NCBI GenBank assembly: GCA_003255025.1
Contig: QANY01011382.1
Location: forward strand, 310,001-374,000
Direction of reading: 5' to 3'
Source: Datisca glomerata
Taxonomy: Eukaryota; Streptophyta; Magnoliopsida; Cucurbitales; Datiscaceae
DNA length: 64,000 nt
How positions within the stretch are numbered: the stretch's first letter is position 1; the number at the start of each line of letters is the position of its first letter. Position numbers and translations under genes: made by a program. Positions 11,557 to 23,020 of this stretch are shown piece by piece. The notes beneath the pieces were generated by a model. The model was not told the DNA's origin. It saw only the letters and a program-made list of their open reading frames with translations, and did no database searches.

Positions 11557-11940
11557 ATGATTGCTCAAAAAACATGTATGAAGAGCTTAGAGGCAAGGAT
11601 ATCAATCTTTCTTTTCATTGTGTTTATTTATTGTATTTGGTTTGAGAGAAATAGAAGGATATTTCAAGACAAGGTAATTGATTCTCCTATTATTCTTAAT
11701 AATATTGTTAGGATTATTATTAAGGAAAGATTGTGGTTTGTTTTAAAATCTCATGCTAGAGTTCTTGGTGGAAAAGACAATAAGTTGTATGAGAACTGAA
11801 ACATTTTCACATTTACTTTTTTGTAGGGGTGATTAATTTTTGTTGAGTATGTCGTAAGACTTAGCCTTTTGTGATTACTTGGGCTATGCCCTTGATATTT
11901 GTGTAATTTCTTGGTTGAAATAATATTTACCTTTATCTAA
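11557..11940 (+). pseudogene. LINE 3' remnant (C-terminal end of ORF2)
   Basis: The 80-codon frame contains IFLFIVFIYCIWFERNRRIF followed by a hydrophobic and basic tail (VRIIIKERLWFVLK). The IYCIWFERNRR pattern is the region just after the zinc-binding domain of plant L1-type LINE reverse transcriptases. A short untranslated tail with weak A/T-rich end follows to about 11940. The rest of ORF2 is absent, as is usual for 5'-truncated LINE copies. Confidence 0.6.
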
Positions 11941-13857
11941 GAATAATATTTAAGAGAAGTAAAAAAAAAATATCATAAACAAACCTAAGACAAAAATAAA
12001 AATTATACAAAGTTACTTTTAATGGTTACAAAAGTGAAAGAATAAAATAATAAATGTATAATTAACTTAAAATTTCCTTACTTAAAAAATGATATTTTGC
12101 CATACTTTTAAATTGATGGAATATTTGCTCATAAACTTTGTTTTAAAGTCATTCTTTTTATTCATCCTTAAAAGAATAAGTAAAAGATATTATCTTAAGA
12201 CTACCGGCTGCCAAAATTTTCACTTCCAAAATAGAGTTTCCTAAAAATGCCCCATCTTGCACCATATTGAGCTGCCAACAAAACCGCAATTATAACCATA
12301 AAAATGCCACGCTAGTTATCTATCTTCTCATTAATCCATCTAACTAATCACACCAAGAACTTTCACTAGAGGGCAAATCAAATAACAAACATAAAAATTA
12401 ATTTAATTATAAAATATTATAAAAAAATAGTCACTAGACTATTAAGCTCATATTCTCCGGCTCATGTATTGTCATCTAGCCTGAACTCCCCATTCTCTCT
12501 CCAACTTTTCACCTTTCGGCCCGCTTTCCTCTCCTTCCTCACACTCCTCTCACTCAGCTCACTCTCCTCCCCACTCAACCTACTCCTTTCTTCTCAAATC
12601 ACCAATTCATTCTCTTTCTCCATTTATGTCATTTTCTCTAACAATATAATTATTCAATTGATCAATTGTTATTTTAGTTAGTTAAATTAATTAATTTAAT
12701 TAATCAATTAATTCATTTGATAAATCAATTAATATTTTAGCTGATTATCAGATCTCGGTAAGTACACCACCTACCACTATCGTCTCACATAATAACATCC
12801 AAACAATCATGTATTGAAGAACTTGTGTATGTGTCTCTCATTGTATGAGATTGTGAGTATGTTTGTATGAATCTCATGTTAATAAAATTTAAGATTTTAA
12901 GAAATGATCATGTAATTACATTTATTACACAATATATTATATTACATATAATAAATAATGAAACAAAATCATCTAATATTCTTGTCATCACAAAACCTAA
13001 CTAATGTAAACTATACTAATTAAATAGACATAAATATATAAATATACAACATACTAAACATATATTGTACACATAATATATACAGTATATCTTATATATA
13101 CAGTATACATCTAGTTTTCAACAACTTTTTTTCGCCGAACATTTTCATTTAACGAGCAGCGTGCCACCTTTTTAAGTGACTAGTTTTGATGTTTTTCAAA
13201 TTTAAGGCTATTTTTTATGATATTTTATAAAAGTAGCCTAGTTATCATGAATACTATCACACCAACGCAATATCAATGCAAGAACGTGACGGAAGAAACA
13301 TAAAACACAAACTTCCATTTCAATCCTCTCTCTGTCATTAAATAGAAAAAAGACATCCACTTTCTCTCCCATCTCCGACACACACATTCTCTCTAAAATG
13401 GGTTGTGGAGAATCAAAACATGATGTGTAAACTTCAAACACCGTCTTCTGATGTAAGAAATTGAGGGCACAATTACTTACTGAATTTATAATATAAATTC
13501 AATGTTTACGAAAAAAAGATTCAAATATTTGTATGAGACTAACCACAACATTAGATTTGAGATCTAAAGTTTACATAGAGCTTTAATCCAACTAAAAAGT
13601 GTAGATTACAAATCCAAATTCAAACATTTGTTGGATTTGATGTGCAATGTTAAAAATACTTCTAGTCATCAGTCAAATTACAAAATTTATTAACTAAAAA
13701 AGAATTATAAGTTACTAATCTAACATAATCCAAATGTCTAATCTAATATAATTTAAATTTATAATAAACACAATATAAATCCAAATATTCAATCCAAATC
13801 TTTAATTCAAATCCTCAATTCAATGATTTAATAAATTACCCTGAATGTCTATACCAA
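11941..13857. other. AT-rich intergenic DNA
   Basis: Long AT-rich tracts such as 12660-12760 (repeated TTAATTAAT) and 13010-13110 (ATATA-rich). A pyrimidine-rich stretch at 12480-12620 gives a meaningless serine- and leucine-rich ORF. No gene recognised. Confidence 0.5.
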
Positions 13858-14280
13858 GAAAATCAAAGATGACGTTGGAAACTGCAATGAAAACGTGAAC
13901 ATTCTTGGCCATGAGGAAGACCAAAAGGGCACGAGATTGGTCGATGAGGATGATGTGGCAGATAAGGAGATAAAAGAAAATACAAAATTTGATCAAGGAG
14001 GCTATAAGGAATTAGAAGAGACGAACGAGAAAGTTTACAAAATTTGATCAAGGACGAGAAGTTGATTGCTCAAGATTCACCAAAACATTCGTTTTCATCA
14101 AAGGAACCTATTGATGGAGTTGTGTTGGAAGGAATGCCCAGGAAGTTCGAGTATTACTCTACCCGGCACAGGCTAACAAGGATGACCAGGACTTGTTGAG
14201 TGAGAACTCAAAAGATGATCATCAAGATAACTTTGAGAATGAAACGAGTAGCTTTAGAAATTACAAAAGCAGACAAGGTA
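13858..14280 (+). pseudogene. Possible fragment of an unidentified gene
   Basis: On the plus strand the frame from about 13862 reads DVGNCNENVNILGHEEDQKG and DEDDVADKEIKENTKFDQGG, then a stop; after a frameshift it continues RVLLYPAQANKDDQDLLSEN and NFENETSSFRNYKSRQ up to a possible splice donor (AGACAAGGTAAAT, about 14274). Acidic, lysine-rich composition and a base use richer in G than its surroundings suggest former coding sequence. I do not recognise the family, and the frame is broken at least twice. Confidence 0.35.
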
Positions 14281-14997
14281 AATGGTACGTGAAAATTTGT
14301 CGTTGAATTTGATATAGTTAATTATTAAAATTAAGTAAGATAATCATATGGCTTTCATTTTTGGCATTGAAGTGATTCAAAAGGACTTCAAAAATTTAAA
14401 TATCTAAAGTTTCATGATGTTGTAAATAGCTGAATATACATTTATCAAAAACTAATTCAAGATTAGACACGATTTACTGATTATAATTTCAGGTTCTAAA
14501 AATTTAAACAATGATTTTTGGTTCCTTCTCCAAGTTTTCTTCCTTCAACAATAAAAGAGGCACTTGCCGATCATCTCTAAACATTATGCGAAGGTCCAGA
14601 TTATGGAAAGTGGGCCCAGTTTCTTGATCTGCCGATCAAACTAATCCTTCTGATAGTAAAGAGTAAACTTTTTCACGACTTTGACTAATTTGTTCAATGA
14701 TATACCTCCGGGTGTTCTTAGCTGCATTAGCGTACTTAAACTCAACGAACACCTAAACATAGGAAGAAATTTCTTATTTCAGCAAAAACTAATTAAAACA
14801 CGCACAAGTTGAGGAAACAACACTATAACCCCTTCTAAGGCTCTTTTAATGCTCTCATGCCAATTGGTCCACTAAAGTAGACCAAATAACTATTACTGGA
14901 AAATAAATAAATTAGAAAAGAGAAAAAAGAGCTTAAGATGAGAAATTCTAGCCTGCCCGAGTACAGGAGAATCTTCACTATTTGGATTTGACGGTGA

Positions 14998-15589
14998 GCC
15001 ATATTATCATATTACCACATGGATGGGAACCACAAGAAAATGGATTTGCATGTTTTTTCATGTCCTTTTTGCATTTGCAATCGCTACATATACAGTCAAA
15101 GGTGATTGGACTTCCCACCATGATTTTGGCGATTGATCTAGATCTTGACACGGTCGATCTTCTAGAAAATGATGGGTTTTGTAACTCTATGCTAGGAGAT
15201 GTGAAAACTATGACCCAACGATATGGTAACCTTGCACCTTTAATCATATTCTTAAATTCAAATCTTATATTCATATTATAAGCCATCATTATCTAGGAGA
15301 AAAGAGAATAATATGAATATAAACTTTGAATTTTAAGAACAAAATTAAATGTGCAAGGTTACCATATTGTTTGGCCATAGCTTTCACATCTCACATCACA
15401 GAGTTACAAAACCCATCATTATCTAGGAGATCCACCGTGTCAAGAGTTAGATCAATCATCGAAACCCTGGTGGGAAGTCTAATCACCTTTGACTGTATAT
15501 GTAACGACTGCAAGGCAAAAAGGACATGAACAAGCATGCAAATACATTTTCTTGAGGTTCCCATCAATGTGGTAATATGATAATATGGC
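14998..15589. repeat. Large inverted duplication of the U2AF65-like RRM3 exon
   Basis: Left arm 14998-15280 and right arm about 15307-15589 are reverse complements in exact register: GCCATATT at 14998 pairs with AATATGGC ending at 15589, and ATATGGTAACCTTGCAC (15221-15237) pairs with 15351-15367. The right arm lies in the orientation of the minus-strand pseudogene; the left arm is an inverted copy. The left arm still has a 99-codon open frame on the plus strand (AIDLDLDTVDLLENDGFCNS), while the right arm has acquired a stop. The loop of about 27 bp repeats CCATCATTATCTAGGAGA, which also occurs in the right arm (15415-15432), a sign of template switching. Confidence 0.9.
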
Positions 15590-16333
15590 CCACCAAAGCT
15601 ATCTGCTGTTTTGCAAGCAAAAATTCTGTCGCTTGAGGTTCACCAAATTCTTCTGCTTGAGGTTCACAAGCAGAACGCTGAGTTAGCGAAACAACTTCTA
15701 GCTTCAGCTTTGGATTTGGCATACTTGGTCCAAGTATGGCAGGCATTAAATGGATTGTAATCACTTGGCCTTCGAATCTTAACAGACGTTCCCTTTATTT
15801 TTCAAAAACAAAGCAGTAAAATACATTAAAACTGCAGATTAGTATACCACATGAGGCTTACTCGTATGCTGAGGTAGGGTAACATGTAAAATGGCTATAT
15901 GTACCTCAAGTACTATCCCATCCGACGCCATTGCGTTACTGGCTTCCTCAACAGATCTCAACTCTTTCATAGTAAACCTTTTCACATGGTTTATGACCAC
16001 ATTGACAACAACGTTCCCTGAAATCAACCCACCCCTCACCCCTCACCCCCCGCCCCAAAGAAAAAAAGAAAATCACTAACTAGTTACAGCGTAAGTGAAA
16101 TCATTTATTATGTACCCAAAATAATAATCTTACAAAACTTACCAGGTTGAGTGTTTCCTCCTACTAATTCCATAGCTCTGCTAAAAAAATTTTGTTACTG
16201 ACTGCACATTACAAAACAAATCTATTAAGTGAAATTTCAACTGCGCATAAAAACTGTTAAAGTACTAGCTCTAAGGAGAGAATACGACCAAAAAGAAAGA
16301 CATCTTAAGGTTTATTATATAGGCCTTCTTAAG

Positions 16334-16950
16334 TAGGGGTGTTAAAAAATGTGACCAACCAAATCTAATCAAAACAAGATGGTTCCTAAAGTACCATCTA
16401 TTCAGTTCAGTACATAAATATAACGAAACCAAATATTCGATTCGGTTCACGGTTTGTGCATTTTCAACCGGAGCGAATCGAATACTTATATACATTTTCC
16501 CAACCCTAGCCGCCTAATACTTATATACATTTTCCCAACCCTAGCCGCCTAATACTTATATACATTCTCTGTTATGGCTGGAATTAAAAGCTTTGTATGT
16601 TTTGCATGTTTGATTTCGGGTTTAGAACTCTATCTCTTCTTTGTGGCTGAAATTGAAGGCTTTTTTGCGGTTTGGATGTTAGATCTAGGGTTTTGAATTA
16701 AATTTTGGAGTAAATATAGAGATTTCCTCGAATAATATGAAATAATATATTTAGGGATTTGCTGCAAATTCTACTAGTGATATAAAATTACTGCGTTGTG
16801 TCATCAATTTTTGAGGGCTTCGGTTCGATTCTCATCACTCATTCAGTTCAGTTTGGTTCGAGATAAATGTGAACCGATCACTTCGGTTTGGTTCAGCTTT
16901 TATCCATTAACCTAACCGAATCGAATCGAACCGAACCGCGAACACCCGTA
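16334..16950. mobile_element. Non-autonomous hAT-like element with 8-bp target duplication
   Basis: The insertion begins TAGGGGTGTT and ends AACACCCGTA, short inverted termini differing by one base. It is flanked on both sides by the identical 8-mer TTCTTAAG (16326-16333 and 16951-16958). Eight-bp target duplications are characteristic of the hAT superfamily. Inside both ends lie GGTTCGGTT/AACCGAACC motifs. It has no coding capacity, so it depended on a transposase elsewhere. It sits in an intron of U2AF65-like pseudogene copy 1. Confidence 0.85.
16481..16567. repeat. 35-bp tandem repeat inside the hAT-like element
   Basis: AATACTTATATACATTTTCC with a further 15 bp ending in CCGCCT is present at 16481-16515, again at 16516-16550 and partly from 16551. 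The copies are identical, so the duplication is recent compared with the element itself. Confidence 0.95.
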
Positions 16951-17075
16951 TTCTTAAGAGACTAGAAATGCAAGCAGAGCTCAAGTTAAAAACAAAGAAC
17001 AACATGTGATGCATACCTGTTGGTTTGCGGTTGAAGGAATCCCTCCTCAACGACACGTCCGACGTGTTGTGTAGC

Positions 17076-17639
17076 CTGCAAAAAAAAAAATGCCAGTTAT
17101 TACAAAACCTAACATAATATGAAAACATAACAAGTCAGCTATTCATTTAGAGGGGAAGGAGAAAAGATAGTTCAATAACCTCGAACGTTTGAAGATAAGC
17201 AAACTGTCGATGTAGGCGAAGGGGATACATTCAAGCAAACAAAACACATACGAAGGTCAAAAAAGGACATCCAACCATTCTTGAGAGAGAGAGGGTGGCG
17301 GTCAAATGAAAACCCAAAATGCTAAGAAAAGAATCTTACACATACTGAACCAAGTACAATACAAACTCTAATTCAATCATAAGGCAGATATTGAAGCTAC
17401 GGAAAACTCAAATTAAAGATGTAAATGAGAAGAAATGATGAAAATAAGGACTGAGGAGAAAACAAAATGCTATTTTTAATGCTAGCTATACTATAAGAGT
17501 TGTGATAGTGATGCTTTTTTCTTAACTGATTTTACTTTGAGGCTAGTTATAGAGAAAGACATGAGAGCAATACAGGGTAGAAGAAAACCACAGCCACCGT
17601 GAATTATACTTTTTGCGCATAAGATGGCTCACCTCCAAA
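17076..17639. other. Spacer between the two U2AF65-like copies
   Basis: 17220-17480 matches 23790-23895 and 24690-24800 in patches (for example ACATCC-ACCAT followed by a GAGAGA run and CAAATGAAAAC). It is therefore the upstream, intronic or 5' part of copy 1, homologous to the same region of copy 2. No clear coding exon was found in it. Confidence 0.5.
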
Positions 17640-18223
17640 GCTACCTGCTGTAGTTCCAGCAGAAGTTACGTTTCATGCTCGGGTTTGGGTGGGTGAGGAC
17701 CTTCGGAAGCACGCCTAACAGTAAGTGTCTTATCACCCATTTTAATACCGTTAAGAGCTTCACAAGCTATGTTTGTCATAAAAACATCTTTAAATGCACA
17801 AAAGGCATAGCCTTTTGAATAGGCTTTGTTTCCGTCCTTCACCAACTCAATAGCTCGACGAGGAGAAAAAGACTCTTAATTGGGAATCCCTTGAACAAGA
17901 AGGCAATGTGAGTTCTCCAACAGAAAAGCATCCATGCGAAGATCGGGATCTGGCTGACTTGGACCAAAACTACCAGCACGAAACGGCTTTTATTCACTTG
18001 GCCTCCTGACTTTAACAGGCGCTCTCCCTAGTAAGTACATTAAACCAATAAAATTAGAATTTTGTCTGAGGCTTACTTGCAAGAAGAGGTAGAATAACAT
18101 GCAAAATGGTCATAGTTACCTCAAATATGATCCCATTCAAAGCCATTGCATTGGTTGCTTCTTGAATGGATCTCATCTCGATAACAGATGAGTATCGCAT
18201 TGAGACATCGACAACAGCGTTGC
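17640..18223 (-). pseudogene. U2AF65-like splicing factor pseudogene, copy 2 (RRM1 end and RRM2)
   Basis: Exon 18120-18223 (minus) reads IEMRSIQEATNAMALNGIIF, the end of RRM1. Exon 17640-18027 reads APVKVRRPSE then a stop (the Tyr codon of the SDYNP motif has become TAA), then DGNKAYSKGYAFCAFKD and NGIKMGDKTLTVRRASEG, which is the RNP1 motif and end of RRM2, and PKPEHET before another stop. The NGIKMGDKTLTVRRA block is highly characteristic of plant U2AF65. No RRM3 was found downstream; the next sequence belongs to copy 1. The upstream exon of this copy lies at 23452-23490, on the far side of a Mutator-like element inserted in the intron. Confidence 0.75.
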
Positions 18224-19037
18224 CTGAAACCAACCCACCCCCACCCCAAGAGAAAAAACAAAATCACTACTAGAGAATTTTTTAGTATTCTAAAGTCATT
18301 TTGAAAAAAAAATAATTAAAATGCGATACTTTTGAAACTAATACCAAAAGTAAGATAGTTTTGGACACATAGGACGAATGTATTTTTACAAAAGACGCAT
18401 TCGTGGTGGCTTTGTAAAAGACGTAGAAGGCTTCTTTGTAAAAGACGTCTTCACTAATAGTCGATCCACATTTTCCTTTAATACCTGCAACCTGTGATTT
18501 TTAACAAACTGTAATAAGAAAGCAGAAGCTTATCTCAACCCGCGAAGAAGAAGACAGCTCGCCGCCGTTCGCTGTCGATTGCGGCTGAAGTTTTACTGCC
18601 ATTTCGCCGGTATTACATCCTCTCACTCTCATTCACAAAAAAAAATTCTCAATCTCTCAAATCACTAGCAAGAACTCCTCAAACCCTAAGTATATTTCTA
18701 ACTTATTTGATCTCTTAAATTTGTTCTTCAAATCTTGAAATTATTCAATTTTTATGAATGTTGTATGGATATATGTCATCAATTTTGTAATATCTCTTTA
18801 ATCTCTCTCAAACCTTATATTTTCATGTGTTTAGAGTTCTTGAAATCTTGAAATTATTCAATTTTAGATGCATTTTCTCAATTATGTGATGTTTACACTC
18901 TTAATTTGTAACATTTTATTTATGAATGGGTTGATATATTATGAAATTGTAGTTATTGACTTCGAATTTGTAGATTAATTTGTAGAATTTCTAGATCTAG
19001 TTCTGAAATTGGTGTGTATTGCTTAGTAGGTTGACAA

Positions 19038-20045
19038 ATGGGGGAAAGACCTATGATAGTTCTATTTTACATGAATGATAATGTCGTAATCGGTGTAAAT
19101 GGAGTTCCTTCAATGAGGGGAATTGTAATTCATAAGAAGATTACATTTAACGAGCTATATAATATTTTATGTGAAGCATTGTCAATTGACCATCTACATT
19201 AGAACTTGAACATAAGTTATCGTTACCCACTTACTCTTGGTGTTGGGTCATTCAACTATGTGAAATTTTTTATACGGAATGATAACGATACTCCACCAAA
19301 TACAATTGAGTTATATTTAACCAAAAATGCTAGAGATGTAAGAGATCCTAGCATAAACTTGTATGGTGACAATATGTGTGGTGGAGTTGAGGTACACGAT
19401 AGTGCAACAATTTCTTCTCCATTCCATAACAATGACATGTATCCTACAGTGCAAGAAAATATACCTAGTAGTAGTTGTTTGCCACATGAAGATGCAGATG
19501 CTCATGACGTTCATATGAATCCTTCTAGCCCTCCACGTAGCTTCTTCTTGGTAGAGTTTGAGGAGATAAATGCTTGTAATATTATTGATGAAGATGATGA
19601 CCAAGTTGAAGAGGATGATGTTGTGAACCCCTCAGCTGAAATACTCCAGCGTGAACTCTCTTCACAATTCCTTGCTCAGTTGGATTGGGATGTCGTAAAT
19701 ACAAAACTAGATCAGATACTCATCCAACGTACTGGGATATGGAATGAAACAAATGAATTATAAAAAGGTTTACATTTTGAAAGTAAGGTAGACCTTAAGT
19801 ATGCTTTAAAAAGATACTCGATACTCAGACATCAACATTTTAGTGTGGCAGAGTCATTGCCAAACCTTTGGGTTATAAAATGCAAGAAGTTTAATGAAAG
19901 TTGTCAATGAAAAGTGCGTGCGTGTCATCGAAAATCACATAATATGTTTGAAATAACTCAATACACTAGACCTCACGCATGTGTCTATCCAAGATTATCA
20001 TAAGATCATTCACAGTTAGACTCAACATTGATTGCACGAGAGTTG
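19038..20045 (+). pseudogene. N-terminal part of MuDR-type transposase, copy A
   Basis: From the ATG at 19038 the frame reads MGERPMIVLFYMNDNVVIGV, a small N-terminal domain common in plant MULE transposases. A stop at 19200 precedes the long open piece 19206-19763 (SYRYPLTLGVGSFNYVKFFI, then an acidic linker with NIIDEDDDQVEEDDVV). After another stop comes the MuDR DNA-binding domain, DLKYALKRYSILRHQHFSVA and ITQYTRPHACVYPRL (HxC pair). Compared with copy B it lacks four residues (VYDQ) near the start. The catalytic domain is absent. Confidence 0.7.
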
Positions 20046-21044
20046 CGCAACGTGCATGCGACGCGAAGTGATAATTGAAAAATCATTTTTTGAGAAAAAA
20101 AATTCTGGAGTCGCCACCAATCATTTTAGGGCGTGATTGGTCACCCAAATTTAAAATCAAATATTTTAGTCTGCAAAAATTTAAAGTTGGTTCGGGAGTC
20201 GTTTGTGTGTGGGGAATGTATTAGCACCCCCACAACACCCATTATAAAATTGTTACCAAATTTAATCAAATGCTATCCAATTTTTTATTTTAAGGCAAAT
20301 GTTAAATAGATTCATTTTTTAATGTCTCATTTGGTGCATTTTGTATCATAAAAATGAATAAAATAAATTACTTCTAATGGTTCAAAGACCACTGAAAAAT
20401 TATTTTTTGTATTCTTATATCATTTTAAATCAAAGCATTATTAGAGTTATTCTCGGTATCCCAAGAATAACTCCTCACCTTAGTAGTTCGAGAAGTTTGG
20501 TATCCCGAAAATCTCAAAATCCGTCGTCGGATTTTTTTTAGTGAAAACTAAATAAAGAAATTTACAAAATTTAAATCAAATTGTTATGGTTTTAATTTAC
20601 GAAAGTCAATTTTGATGATAAAAGAATAAAATAATAATCACATACAACCGTGACATATGAAAATAATACATAAATAAATAAGAAGAGATAACAACTATAA
20701 ATAAAAAAAGAATAATGGAAATGAATGTTAGAGATGATAAATATGTATAATAAATTTTAAAAAGAATATGCATGGTGAAAATAACGAAACAAGATGTGAA
20801 ATAATTAAAAATAAATATAAAAAAAATTACAACAAACTAATAATATCTATTGAAAAAATAGAAAAATAAACAAACAAACAAACAACAACAAAATAAAAAA
20901 AATAAAAAAAACAAAAAAACAAAAAAAATTAAAGTAAAATTTTTTTTACGGAGGGTGACATCACCATCTATTAAGTGACAGAGGGTGGCGTCACCTTCTG
21001 TCTTTTGTTTTTTATTTTTTTCACACACTTGGTGAAGATGTTAG

Positions 21045-21239
21045 CTAGTAGTTTTCTTTTGTTATCAACTCTTTTGTGAAGATGTTAGCTAGTAGTTTTT
21101 TGTTAAGCTGTAGAACTGCAAATGATTCCACTTTCCAACTTTCTTTAATAATGTGTCGGCCCGCTTCTATATGTTTGGTACGATGGTGTTGGAGTGGATT
21201 GTGGGCTTTGTTGATTGCTAATTTATTGTCACAATAGCT
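21045..21239 (-). pseudogene. copia RNase H fragment
   Basis: The minus strand reads SYCDNKLAINKAHNPLQHHR then TKHIEAGRHIIKE and, near the end, LLANIFTKEL. These are the YCDN.AAI..A.NP..H.RTKHIE...H and LADIFTK motifs that close the copia polyprotein. Only this tail is present. A 46-bp direct repeat (GTGAAGATGTTAGCTAGTAG at about 21032 and 21078) lies at its end. Confidence 0.8.
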
Positions 21240-21525
21240 TCTTTGTTTGAGATATAAATATATCATTTTTATTTTTGGACTACTTAGTTTACTAATTATC
21301 ACTTTTCTCTTCTTTTTCCATTGTTAGGAATGATCATGGATGGTAACTAGTTTAAACAAGTGTCACTAAAGAAAATCCATAAAACTTTCAAAATAAAATA
21401 ATTTTTGTTTGAGATATAAATATACCATTTTTTATTGGACTACTTAGTCACTAATTATCATTTTTCCTTTCTTCCTTCATTGCTAGGAATGATCATGGAT
21501 AGTAACTAGTTCAAACATGTGTTAC
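21236..21525. repeat. Imperfect tandem duplication of about 160 bp
   Basis: TTTGTTTGAGATATAAATAT... GGAATGATCATGGATGGTAA at about 21242-21360 returns at about 21405-21525 (GGAATGATCATGGATAGTAA), with substitutions and small indels. It lies just outside the copia RNase H fragment and may be an LTR or 3' flank duplicated with it. Confidence 0.8.
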
Positions 21526-22469
21526 AAAAAATGATGGTCAAAAAATTAAAAAGAAAAGAATAGAAGATTTGTAAGAACATAAAAAAATCAAAGTTTAAAA
21601 TATTTGCATAATCTTGTATAGATGTTTTACTCTCTATTTTATGCATTTTTATGTATGAGAAATTATCATAGGAGATCTTTTCATCAAATGTACACTTTCA
21701 ACTCATTAAATAGTTGATTCACATTGAGTTAATTTTACACCGCTCAAAATTTTATCCTCATTCTCATTGATTGAGTTGATGACAAAAAAAATCTCATCAT
21801 CAAACTTGTAGAGAGATAAACAATATATGAAAATAAAACTTAAGATTAAAAGTAGGAGAAATGATAAAGAATGATCAAACAAACCTATATATGAAAAATG
21901 AAACAAAGAAATATTCAATACATAAGTATGAAAAAGAGAGATGATTAATTAGAATGAACAAAATATATTGTAAGCTAAAATGTAAGAGATTTGAACTACC
22001 TTAATAAAAAAAATGAGAAGATGGAAGATGAATAAAAATGAAAACTCACATTCTTTCTTTTTTTCACTATTTTCTCAAAACCTCTCTTTCTCTCTCTAAA
22101 ATCTCTTCTCTTCCTCACTCTCCCAAATCTCCCCTTTCAGGTGAAGACTCCCCCTCCATTTATAGGCAAACTTAGAGCTTCGCATTTTTAATTTTAATCT
22201 TTTGTTCCTTTTTTTTATTTTTAGTTCGTGGACAAATTTTCTTATTTTTTAGGCATTGAGCTATTTTTCAAATCATACACATAGTCTTAGACTAGTATAT
22301 GGGCAAAAAAATAAAAATTATATTTTCAAAGTATTGGACCAGACAAAATACAATATCTACACAACTACATCTATTGCAACACTTCATCAAATGGTGAAGA
22401 ATAAATTTGGAAACGATGTGCATTATAGAAAGGTATGGGAAGCTAAATGAAAAGCAATTGTTAAAATGT

Positions 22470-23020
22470 TTGACACTTGATAATACTGAGTCGTCTTGGA
22501 TAATACTTCGAATCCGTAATATGTGTGAGACAGTCGCACAGGAAATAAGACAAGCGAATGCGGCTTTTCAAGCTCATTTATCATGAAGGCATGGAGTGCA
22601 CAGCTCATCTCAAAGAAATCAACAAGAATCACACATGCCTCGAGGTGAACCATTTATGTCTCATACACGCCGCTAGCCTTTTATACATTTGGGGGTGAGT
22701 CGGTGACTCAACTTGATTTTACTTCTGAACCATTTCATCAACCTCAACGGCGTAGAGGATGACGAGCTAGTGCTCCTGGAGGAGGAGATAGAAGACGTGC
22801 CTGAAACTCGTCTATTGTGAAAGATGCTTCTATTGTGGATGAAGACCCACATATTGTGGAGAAAGACCCGCCGCTTATTGTAGAGGAAAAAAGTGTAGCA
22901 ACAGCTATTATGGAGGATGGTCCATCATCATAAGTAACTCAACTACAAACGTATGAAAGACGCCCAAGAATAATGAGAAGACGACCAAGAAGAATGAGAA
23001 GACGACCACCGTGTGGAACA
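22470..23020 (+). pseudogene. C-terminal end of plant-mobile-domain gene, Mutator copy A
   Basis: DTESSWIILRIRNMCETVAQ-like sequence and the basic and acidic tail (VEDDELVLLEEEIEDVPETR) match 30985-31440 in copy B. Several frameshifts break it. It directly abuts the truncated transposase portion, which shows that a single internal deletion of the equivalent of about 3.85 kb created this copy. Confidence 0.65.

Larger units (their letters stand above)
14637..17075 (-). pseudogene. U2AF65-like splicing factor pseudogene, copy 1
   Basis: Minus-strand exons bounded by plausible GT-AG sites spell parts of the large subunit of U2 auxiliary factor, which binds the intron polypyrimidine tract. 17017-17075 reads ATQHVGRVVEEGFL (start of RRM1); 16143-16182 reads AMELVGGNTQP; 15905-16017 reads VVVNVVINHVKRFTMKELRS then VEEASNAMASDGIVLE (end of RRM1); 15570-15792 starts TSVKIRRPSDYNPFNA (inter-RRM linker) but then jumps to LLAKQQIAL, so RRM2 is deleted. 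15300-15507 carries SLHIQSKVI and TLDTVDLLDND (RRM3/UHM), with a stop. 14637-14752 reads VFVEFKYANAAKNTRRYI (C-terminal part of RRM3). Frameshifts, stops and the missing RRM2 make it a pseudogene. It contains an hAT-like insertion (16334-16950) and a hairpin-forming duplication (14998-15589). Confidence 0.75.
20045..22340. mobile_element. Composite insertion of retrotransposon-like DNA in Mutator copy A
   Basis: Copy A and copy B part company at TTGATTGCACGAGAGTTG (20045) and rejoin at ACAACTACATCTATTGCAAC (about 22358). The inserted DNA begins with a stretch I associate with common plant retrotransposon repeats (GGAGTCGCCACC, CGGGAGTCG, TTAGCACCC, 20100-20230). It continues with A-rich low-complexity DNA, a copia RNase H piece and a duplicated segment. 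No single element with clear ends can be delimited. Confidence 0.5.

Noticed and set aside
12469..12681. 70-codon plus-strand ORF with many Ser and Leu
   Set aside because: Translation of a pyrimidine-rich tract; composition artefact with no homology pattern.
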